A stretch of 64,000 nucleotides of DNA from Marsupella aquatica. Taxonomy: Eukaryota > Marchantiophyta. Below, in pieces: positions 12,776 to 21,581 of this stretch (position 1 is the first letter of the stretch; each line of letters opens with the position of its first letter). Where the stretch lies: the NCBI GenBank assembly GCA_973895155.1, contig OZ316893.1, positions 16,368,001-16,432,000 on the forward strand. Direction: 5' to 3'. The notes under the pieces are model-generated. The model made no database searches. It saw only the letters and a program-made list of their open reading frames with translations, and had not been told where the DNA came from. Position numbers and translations under genes: made by a program.

Positions 12776-15020
12776 ATGGGACACGTCCCTATACGTTGAG
12801 TAAAAGACAAAATAACGGTAAAATCAACGGGAACAGACTGACAATCTGTTTGGATTGTTGTTTCCATTGGGAAGAACCCAGTTTTAGTCCTGCAAATAGG
12901 TGTCGTATGGGTGATTCAAAACATAGTCGTTGTATTTTTGTATCCTGAGAAGAGATGATGTCGATGAATTCCAAGGTGGTTTTGGAGCGTAGAATCACGG
13001 GAGACATGGTGGTACTCCCAAGTACCCCTGGTTTGTCGGAGGTTAGGGTGACATAGTCATTCCTTGTAACTCATTTTGGAATTCCAAAAGATGACCTCGT
13101 CATGAAGTTGTTTGAGTTGTATTCTCAAAATGGGCCACGGAGTCACGAGTTGAGAGAGGACAGTAGTACTTTCGGGAAGGTCTGGACGCTGAAGGTTGGA
13201 TCTTGTGTCGAGGTTTTGTCCAGTAAAGATGGTTTTCCTGATGTCATTCTGGAACCGGTGGAATTAGATCCCGTTCATCAAACTCATGTGATTGATCTTG
13301 GGACGCCTCCCAAAGACAGAGCTCCCGAGGTCATTGAAATATCTCCAGAGAGTATAAGGCAAGACACATCTTGTGGTTCGGTGAAGTCAGGAGATGGTTC
13401 TGGACCCGAAGGGTTAGCGACAAATTTGATTCAAAGGATTGGGGATAGCATGACCACAGTGTATCGGATGAGTGCCTATGACGCTTTTCTCAATATCAGT
13501 GGAGCAAGTGAACTTGCACAATTTAGGAGAGGGAATCAATGGAATGAATGTCAGGTTTCAACTCTGCCATCCACATACAATGGTAACGTTGTTTTTGAAC
13601 TTCCTCCAGTCGAGGGGGGCGGGCGGGGAGGAGGTCTCCAAGATATGGATCGAGAGAAGGACGGCTATCCTTGGACGAGACTCGTGACTACATCTGCGAA
13701 TTTGAAGCCAAGGTTTCATTGGGCTGTGTCGAAAGTTTGTTGCGCTGACGTTCTGGAATGCCATAATTTGGGTTGCCGGAAGTTGAAACATACTGGAGTG
13801 AAAAATGACTGCGCTTTCAGAGGGAAAGGGTTGCTGACTGACATCTTTCGTCTTGGAGAGCAAGTGAGTGAGGGCGGACTTGTCTGTGGCTTCTGTGAAG
13901 AGAGGCCTCTCTGTATTCGAGAATGCCCGGCAAAACTGTTGTATGTGTACCCTAAGCCAGGTTTGGAGAGTCACATTTCAATGCATATGTCCAGATTGGC
14001 TGTGCATATGGGATTCCACGATCACCCCATTTGGAAGGGAAAATCTCATTCTACGAGAAAAACAGCGGAAGATGTTGTTTTAGGGGTCCATTGGTTGAAT
14101 CCAGTCTCAACTCCCACACGTCTGAGAAACCAGTCAATTGGGAACCTTGTCTCGCTATTGCATCCAGAATCATTGGCTCAGTTGTCGAGAGAAGAACAAC
14201 AAGAAATTTGGAGTTCGATCGGAGTAGTTTCCACCGCTCCAAAGTTCCAAGCTATTCTTCGGAGTGTGAAGATGGATAATCCTAAAAAAGGAGAACTTGA
14301 CTCACTTCGTGAAATGCAATCACGTAATAATTTCCCTTTCGTGCAGAGGTACCTGTTTCCTGGTCAAGGAAACAGAAATGATCAAGCGCATGTATTCAAA
14401 ATGAGTACAAATGGTCCTGGATCGGGTGTGGAAATTTTGAGGAGCATGGAGGCTGGAGGAGTATTGGAAGGTTCTTGGGTCAGTTTTGACGTGATGCATC
14501 ATATCACTCCTGGATGGTTGACCTTCAGCGCACACGTGTATGACCATAATTACCGCGCTCTGTGTACAATTTTCACTTACGAGTTGAGAGCCGAAGACAC
14601 AGAGTCGCTTGAAACTGCGTGGAGGTTAATGGTAGATGTCACATCCGAGAATGGAGTCCACAATCCCATTATTGGAGGATTCATAGCAGACAATGCGGAG
14701 GCTGGCTGGATTGCTGTGCGAAGGGTATTTTTGGGGGTGTCAGAAATCCTCTGAAAGAGCATAGTGATGCTTTCCATTTCTCTCAATTCCTCAAAAGACA
14801 CACTTTGGAGGGGATCAAGGAGGGGTGTCATGCGGAGCACTATAAGATGTGGGAGAAGTTAAGAATTGCTCCAACATACGTCGAAGCATATCGTATTGCC
14901 GACGACATTCAAAAATGGTGGAAAGAAGGGAATTGTCACCCTTCCAAGCTTAAATCACTACAAGGGTGGATTTCATGGTGGTTTGTGCGGTGGAGACAAT
15001 GGGGTAACTTTATTTGTGTG

Positions 15021-15183
15021 GTAAGTAACGGTCCATTCTTTCTGATGAGTTTAAGCTAGTGATATCGCTAGCAATAAAACTTCTTTTTGTAAATGTAATT
15101 TTGGTCACGGACTGAAACATTAGACTGCCTCAAAATAGACATATCGCTAGTGAATACAAGTGTTAACTCTGCTCATTTTTCAG
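15021..15183 (+). other. Gene B intron with palindromes
   Basis: 163 bp with a consensus GTAAGT donor and TTTTTCAG acceptor. It holds the palindrome GCTAGTGATATCGCTAGC at 15055-15072 and a half-site TCGCTAGT at 15144-15151. Confidence 0.8.
15055..15072. repeat. MULE 18-bp palindrome
   Basis: GCTAGTGATATCGCTAGC, in the gene B intron. Confidence 0.85.
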
Positions 15184-16934
15184 ACGCAAACTGCGAAGGA
15201 GTCTGCTCTGATGCCAAACTGTGCGGGAGCTGAATCTGCTCACGCATCAATGCGTTCCTGCCAGCCGAAGAAGAAAATTGGTTTGATTGAAGCCTGTGAA
15301 GTTGACCAGAATCGAGTAGCTGGACAGATTGCAGCGTTCACTACATACTTGGAAGGGTGTCATCGTGGGAATGGTCCTACAATATTTGAGCTGGCCTTCA
15401 GAAATGCAGATACAATGGGGTCTATGGATGCCTATGAGAAGGCATCCAATCTACTATTTGAATCCTTTGGAAAATATGAGTTCTATAGAACTGTGCCTTT
15501 ACATGGAGATCTTAGAACAACGTCAGGAAAAAGGAAGGGTAGTGCTTCTGCTTCTATTCATGAAAACGATTCTCATCGACATGATAAGATATTGCGCACA
15601 GTGGCGTCGCTGTCTAGTTTGAAAAGAAGAAATCTTTACACATAATTTGGTAACTTCAGCGGTGCTTCTGATATTGGTGGACCTTCAGACTTTCCTGGTG
15701 ATGAAGACAATCCCACTTGCCATAGACCTCCTCTTCCTCGTGAAGTTATAAATATATCAGATGATGGTGAAGAACTAAGTCGTGGAGATGCAACACAGGA
15801 CCCGAACTACATTGGAGAAATACCACAGCCTCAAAATAATTGGGATGAAATTTGGGATGCACCCCGAAGGATCCCTTTTGTTGAAGAGGTTGATGTGACG
15901 TATGGGACCTGGCACTTGAGGCGGAGTGGAAAAGGGAGTGGACCTGTTTGCAACGGACAAGTGGACCGAAGTGTGTTTGGAAGAGATGAGTGCAGGAATC
16001 TCATCAAAGAAACTGGAATGAAGGCATTCCGGGCTGGAGTGGTTGGTGTTGCGATTCACGGATTGAGGTTGTCATCTCCACATTGTCAGCTTCTGTACTT
16101 CTGTCCGAATAATAGGTGCCATAAAACAGGTGGCAGAAGGACTCTTGCCCAACTTCCGGAACCACCTGAGGCATTGCAAGTCCAACGTGGGACCAGGCTG
16201 ACCCCAACAGAGATTGACTTTCTTCTTCGAAATGGGATTGAAATCAGAGGATTATCATACTATGATCCAACACCGATTGGGTCGTTCTCCTCTCCAAATT
16301 GTGTTGACCTCCGAATTGATGTGAACTCCTTCCCAGAAAGAGTTGACATTGGTATACCAAACCGTAGATTCAAGACCCGGAATGGGAAAGGCGTTCGTCA
16401 ACGTTTCCAAAACACCCCGGAGCTTCTCAAACGCATTCGATCGCCGACTGACGAACATATGAGAGTCATTGGAAGTGAGAAGATATGCCTCGGAAACGGG
16501 TGGGGATGGCAATATCTTATCGTCACTCACAAGACAGATTCTAAAATTGCTCACAAGTACTGGGTCCAAGTGTGTTGCTTTCCTTCTTGCTCATGTGATG
16601 ACTTCTACAAGAGACACACGAGAGGAAGACCCTACATGTCTTGTAAACACCTCCTCTGGGTGTACTTAAACAAGTTCTCACTGAATCTAGATAGAGACAA
16701 TCTTGTGAAGCAGCCAATTCTGACTGTTGCTGAAGTAAGGAGTTTGATTCCGTTGTAGTGTAGTTGACTTAATCTCTATTATCCGTTGAGGTGAACGTTT
16801 CAGCGTCCATAATTTTGTCGCCTTTCCGGTTTTCAGAACAGAGGAAGGTCCTCCACCTCACTAATTATATTGTGTATGCAATGTTAGCGAGGGTCTAGTA
16901 CTATTCTATACGTATCGGCATTAGTATTTATTTT

Positions 16935-16952
16935 GCTAGCGAGGTCGCTGGC
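16935..16952. repeat. MULE 18-bp palindrome
   Basis: GCTAGCGAGGTCGCTGGC, followed by ATTAAA. It is in the convergent gap. Confidence 0.85.
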
Positions 16953-17106
16953 ATTAAACCCGTAAAGTAAAGTATTAGGTTTTTCGGAAACGGTTTCTTT
17001 TCGACCAAGTTCTACATAACGTAGAGTTCAACAACTCATGTATTTCAATTGGTTTTTGGATATACTGTGTGCGAGAAAACAAACCATTTTAGTCATGCAT
17101 AGTTTT

Positions 17107-17124
17107 ACTAGCGATGTCGCTAGC
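17107..17124. repeat. MULE 18-bp palindrome
   Basis: ACTAGCGATGTCGCTAGC, in the convergent gap. Confidence 0.85.
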
Positions 17125-17326
17125 AAAAATAGTACTGTAAGTCCAAACATTGCAGTCGGAAATCTTCTCAAGAAGTTATTTCAAAATGAACAAAGATGTT
17201 CTCCCTTACAACTGTGTTGGACATGAAGTGTCGAAGAACATTTTTCGGATCCCAGATCCACGAAATATACTCAGTCTACAAAATGTCTATGCCCCTACAA
17301 GATGGACTACCGTTATTGTTTTCTAT

Positions 17327-17755
17327 TCAAGGGCTCGCTGCCTTGTACGCATCGGAGTCAGAGTCGGAGACTGTATCATAGTCGGAGGAAGCGAGGATGT
17401 TTTCCATGAAATAGTCATGGATCTCGCGGTCCCTCCAGTATGACTCCTCCTCTTCTCTCTTCCGCTTCTCTGATACCCCCTTACAGATAGGCGCTTTCGA
17501 ACGAGAAGACAGTTGTGTCTGGGAGACCGGCTTCGTCAATGTCTCCTTACAAGGTGCGGTCATCTTGTAGTCCTTGGAAACGACGGGAGCCTTGCTACCG
17601 GAAGGGGATGTACTCTTCGGTTCGTTGACAGTACTCTGAGTCTGCTTCAATTTGGTGGACCTTGGCGGTGAATCCAGTGGACCGTCAGTTTTGGCGTTAT
17701 ATCGCCGAACTTCCAGAATCCATTTACGAGCAACTCCACCCTCGTTCCGTGCCAT
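17327..17755 (-). CDS. MULE gene C: small basic protein with acidic tail, function unknown
   Basis: A 142-residue open frame starts at ATG 17753-17755 (MARNEGGVARKWILEVRRYNA). It is rich in Lys, Ser, Thr and Pro, with a likely nuclear localisation patch (EKRKREEEE) and an acidic end (SSDYDTVSDSDSDAYK). No known domain is recognised. An upstream intron is likely: acceptor GTTTCAG at 17762 and donor ATTGAG|GTATCC at 17905/17904 keep the frame. However, I find no upstream ATG, so that exon may be 5' UTR. It faces gene B and has no visible stop or frameshift, unlike genes A and B. By position it resembles the accessory genes of other MULEs (mudrB of MuDR; vanB/vanC of VANDAL), but no sequence relation can be claimed. 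Confidence 0.55.
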   Translation of the reverse strand: MARNEGGVARKWILEVRRYNAKTDGPLDSPPRSTKLKQTQSTVNEPKSTSPSGSKAPVVSKDYKMTAPCKETLTKPVSQTQLSSRSKAPICKGVSEKRKREEEESYWRDREIHDYFMENILASSDYDTVSDSDSDAYKAASP

Positions 17756-18410
17756 TTCTCCCTGAAACGAAAACAAATGCGATAAGATTACTTGCAATCT
17801 TTCGAAAAGTCTACTTATGTTGAGTAACAAGAAAGCGAATGACAACGAATACCTGAGAGAACACCAAACTGCAGGTGGACAACATATGATAGAGAACGGG
17901 GATACCTCAATCCGGATCCGAGCGGCAAATGTATGCTCCTTGTGATCAACCAGGAGCTCAATGTAATGCTTTGACGATAGTAACAACAGTTTCCAGGATG
18001 ACAGTAGCTTCGACGACAGTAGCAGAGGTCACGGAAGGGCTTCAACACCCGAGAACACAACAAGCGAATCGCGCTTCGAGTAAGCGTCGAGCACAATGAG
18101 AGTCCAAAAGAATGGCCGAAAGGAAATGAATGGAAATGTTTCTGAAGGAGCAAGTAAGATATAGGGGATGTTGGATAGCTGGAGATCCTTCCCAACGGAT
18201 TGGGATCTTGTCTGTTGGTTGTATTTAGATCTTGTCTGTTGCGCATTTCACGCTCGGTGGCCGGATGAAGCTTTGGATGTTGTCCTTGGATGCGCTCCCA
18301 AGATTGTTTAAGTCAAAGGACATGCTTCCTTGTCCCGTATCATTATGATTTATTCACGTCTTTAACGACCGCACGCCAAAGTTCGTGCGAGAATTATGGG
18401 TGTCACGATT

Positions 18411-18428
18411 GCTAGCGATTTCGCTGGC
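18411..18428. repeat. MULE 18-bp palindrome near the right end
   Basis: GCTAGCGATTTCGCTGGC, between gene C and the right terminus. Two more half-sites (CTAGCGAG at 18582 and GCTAGCGA at 18601) follow before the end. Confidence 0.8.
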
Positions 18429-18674
18429 CTGATGTACGTTCCATGATGATGGTCACTTATAGGGTCTTTAAGTGGACAGTTGTGCGACGAATACGTGATA
18501 TGTAAACATGTGCCTTCCATGGTAGCTTTCGTTATAGAGTGGAACACTCATTTTTCTGTTTTTGAAAAGGTTGTTTTTGTCCTAGCGAGTTCTAAGTTAG
18601 GCTAGCGAGGTGATAACCATGCCAGATTTTGCATATATGGACGACAAAATGTTCCGGTGCGAGTAATTTTTTTA

Positions 18675-18701
18675 CTGTTTCCTCGCACCTTACAATGACC
18701 C
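18675..18701 (-). repeat. MULE right terminal inverted repeat
   Basis: The reverse complement begins GGGTCATTGTA and contains GGTGCGAGGAAACAG, as the left end does. The 9-bp duplication CATAAACCA follows at 18702-18710. A second copy of GGTGCGAG, in direct orientation, lies just inside at 18656-18663, which makes a short hairpin at this end. Confidence 0.9.
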
Positions 18702-19179
18702 CATAAACCAAACTCTTACCATTTTGGATGGATTTTCCACCCAACAAGCATGAGACACGTCAAGCTTGGGTTAACTTGTCTAAACCCAAGTAAACACATA
18801 CTAAAACAGTGGCATTATTATAAATTCTATAGACACTCAGCAATATTGTAGTAAGCCACATCTTTAGTGGCAATGTAATTCAAACTCGTTACAAAACAAT
18901 AAACAGTGCTATCCGAGTATCTTTTGATTTCTTAGTCCGTTCATTCCGGTTAGTTCACGAACACGAAAACGAAATTTGCTCTGGTTGCAGGACATTCAAT
19001 GATTTGATGAGGAGATAGCTGTTGTCGTGTGTTACAACATCGTGAGACACTGACACGTTCCGTAAGTTGCATAAACGAATTTCAGTCTAGCCGGAGAGAG
19101 GGACCTACACACTAACACACAAAACTTGCAAGCACACACCGAGACAGAATTTCCTTACGAAAGTTGGAGGGGCATCGAA

Positions 19180-21581
19180 ATGATCAGCGGGCGATCGAAA
19201 CAGTTCGTGAATGTGGTGGACAAGCCTCTTGGAAAAGGAAAGACCGAGGTGGGGTTTCGGGTCAAATTGCTGCCTGTCAGTCAAAGTTTCTCTTGCTATC
19301 TGCCCCTATGGTGGAATCGAGTACCTATTTTCCCACGAGCAGATTCCCTACTCTTAGATCGGTAGATAATTGCGTTTAAGACGGGATTGCTTCTTTGGCT
19401 TTTGAGCGGAAGGACACTTCTGAGTACCTGTGATCGTTGGTGACTGAGCATTGACTTGGTTGGAGTGCAGGTGAGTTTGAGCGCATTTTCATTTTTGTTC
19501 TCAGAGCTGGTCCAGTATAGTCAGACTCGTGTCGATAACATTACCGAACTAGAGCGCAGGTATTCTCTCCTTCCCGCATCCCAATCCTTCCTTCCCCATC
19601 TAACTCTTAACTACACCCTAGTTTGGCATCTGATTGTTTGCCTGTCATTCTTCCGTTTTGACTATTGTTTCGTCGACTCATATTTATCGTTTGATGCTGA
19701 AGAGCAGGCTGGAAGATGCTGGGTATGGAGTGGGTCTGAGGACTCTTGAACTCCTGTGCCATCGAGAGAAGGTCTGTTTTTGGGGGATTTTGAGTAATCG
19801 CACAAAATTTTACTTGTTACTCAGATAGCACATCTGTCTTGGGTTTATTCGGTCTTGGGAATCGCATAGCCGGATCTAGGGTTGTCTTTTGACGTTTCAT
19901 GAACGAGAAGAGGGTATCCATTGAGTGCATTACTTTATAACTCCAGGGAAACAGAAGGGAAACAAGATTACTTGGAATCCTCTCATTTGTTCACAGTACC
20001 GTGTGGAAATGTCTCTTCGGAAAGGTATGCTGTTCTGGACCGTCATAAATGTCATTTTCGATGTAAAGCTCTTATTTCTTGAATTGATCTCACTACGTGC
20101 TTGCTTAGCATTGGACAGCCAATTTGAGCTCTGTTGTATCTAGGCTGCTTGCAGGAGGAGGAATGTCTGGTGTTCCCACGTATTCATCAGAGGTTGTTGC
20201 TAGACTAATCACGTTTTTCACCGAGGGCAGACGTGAAGTAGAATGCTTCATGTGCGGGAGTACTGATGTGGAGACGTAAATTATCCGTTCTGAAGGTTCA
20301 ATATTTGGAGCGGTGTTCTAAACATACAGTAGTGTCCATTGATAGGTGGCCGACTCGCTGGAGAAAGGAACCGAGCATGAAGATGAATACATGATCAGTG
20401 AGAAAGAGCTTTTAGTGAACAGGTACTTTCATCTGCTTGAAATGAAGGTAGATGAGTTTGCTGTTCTCGTGTCTCTCAATGGAGAGAAAAATTGGATCCC
20501 ACTTTTGGTGTCCTCCGGATGATCCTTTAAATCTTGAGTAGAAGGGTGCGGTGTATTGTGTCCTGCGTTGAGCACTTCTGCCAAGCTAGAGTGTAAGTAA
20601 AAGTATTTGTACATTTGAGCCCTCTTGTAAAACTGGTTTTGTGGTATCCTCTACAGGGCTCTTTTTGTGAAGAGATAGCATAATCTACATTTACTCATCA
20701 ATTGGAGCCTGATGTGATTGCAAACTGCTGCGTGTTTTGTTTTTGAAACCTGCGAATTTGTTGCTTTGTTTAGCTCAAGATTATGATCCAGTCGCTTGGA
20801 GTCACTAATTGTGGAATTGTCCAACTTTAGCTTTGTTGTGGATTCCATTTCGGTTATGCTTACCAACCAGAGATTATCTTGGCCAGATTCATCTCTGTTC
20901 CTAAGGATATGGGAGCTTTCAATTGCGGAGCTTTTGTGGCTGGAGTTGTGAAGGTCAGGGGGTCCTTAACTTACTCTTATATGCTCCATTTCAGTGCTTC
21001 ATTGAAATAGTCCATTTAAAGACTAGTAGCTTGCGGTCTCGTACAGAATGTGGATCAAAATGTCTGATTTCTTTGGGCGCTGTGGCGCCCTGTGACAGCT
21101 AACCCATTTGTATAAATCGAACTCTCTTCTCTGGTCAGTCTATGGTTTATCTTTTCATTTGTTCTAGGTAAATCACAGGACTGTTAGCCACATTTCAGAG
21201 GTGTTTAAATGTTGGACAGCTCTTAATGGTTGTTATGTTCTTACTGCAGGGTGTTCTAGACAGTGCAGGTTTTCCAGCCAGGGTCAGTGCACACTTTGTA
21301 GCTGTTGAAGGACAACAAAGACCCCGGACTACCATTCTTATCAAATTTGGAGAAGAAGTAAGACCTTGGATATCGCAAACATGCGTCTATGTGTCGTCCA
21401 GGTCTAAGGATTTGAGTCTCTTCCAGTCTAGTAAAGAGACTTCTTGACCCCAGGTTTCTTGTTACAATTGCTCGCTTGATTTTTAAGTAGCGTCTTTATT
21501 GATGAATTAGAATCGACTAAGCTGTGCTCAAATGTGTCTGTCACACTGCAGGTGCTTCAACGCGAATCTCGGCTGGGTTAG
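19180..21581 (+). CDS. TRAPPC5: TRAPP complex subunit 5 (Trs31 homologue)
   Basis: A host gene for a core subunit of the TRAPP tethering complex, which acts as a Rab exchange factor in ER-Golgi and Golgi traffic. Eight exons fit with GT-AG borders: 19180-19248, 19471-19559, 19708-19771, 19947-20024, 20346-20422, 20887-20953, 21250-21357 and 21552-21581 (193 residues; plant homologues are about 195). Landmarks are [12 protein letters not shown] at the start, [70 protein letters not shown] and the ending VLQRESRLG. All phases agree and no stop or frameshift is present, so it looks functional. The start is chosen because the N-terminal MxxGxxKQ and VDKPL pattern is that of plant Trs31. Its promoter region is only about 480 bp before the MULE end, so the MULE may affect expression. 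Confidence 0.95.

Larger units (their letters stand above)
12277..12954. promoter_or_regulatory. Divergent intergenic region between MULE genes A and B
   Basis: 678 bp separate the two start codons (12276 on minus, 12955 on plus), so it should hold both promoters. It carries two palindromes, at 12664-12681 and 12758-12775. I do not see a clear TATA box for either gene. Its role as a bidirectional promoter is inferred from gene order. Confidence 0.6.
12955..16758 (+). pseudogene. MULE gene B: transposase with zinc finger, DDE-type core and SWIM finger
   Basis: Two exons, 12955-15020 and 15184-16758, with donor GTG|GTAAGT and acceptor TTTTTCAG|, phase 0; about 1,213 residues after correction. 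The N-terminus opens with MMSMNSK; a TAG at 13054-13056 cuts this reading, so the longest intact frame begins at 13102. A cysteine/histidine cluster (~250-360) looks like the WRKY/GCM-type finger of MULEs. The core has FDVMHH (Asp at 14488-14490) and FIADNAEAGW (Asp at 14689-14691), then a tryptophan-rich segment near 14980. A C-terminal SWIM finger reads CSCDDF...CKHLLWVY (16592-16655). The frame shifts at TTTTTGGGGG (14728-14737), where one base appears missing. A TAA at 15643-15645 lies in an otherwise open frame. Divergent from gene A and convergent with gene C. Confidence 0.8.
16759..17326. other. Convergent gap between MULE genes B and C
   Basis: 568 bp between two converging stop codons, so both 3' UTRs should lie here. 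It contains one half-site (GTTAGCGA, 16883-16890) and two full palindromes at 16935-16952 and 17107-17124. No coding region is seen. Confidence 0.6.
6620..18701. mobile_element. Complete 12.1-kb Mutator-like element (MULE) with three genes
   Basis: The limits come from the sequence alone. A perfect 9-bp direct repeat, CATAAACCA, lies at 6611-6619 and 18702-18710. Directly inside it, 27-bp inverted repeats match at 23 of 27 positions, including 15 consecutive bases (GGTGCGAGGAAACAG). A 9-bp target duplication is the Mutator hallmark. Inside lie gene A (8210-12276, minus; ParB-like plus methyltransferase-like), gene B (12955-16758, plus; MULE transposase) and gene C (17327-17755, minus; small basic protein). 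A family of 18-bp palindromes occurs only in the element's non-coding parts. The terminal repeats are short for a MULE but within the known range. The copy carries two frameshifts and five in-frame stops, so it is probably non-autonomous now. It ends 478 bp before the TRAPPC5 start codon. Confidence 0.9.
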
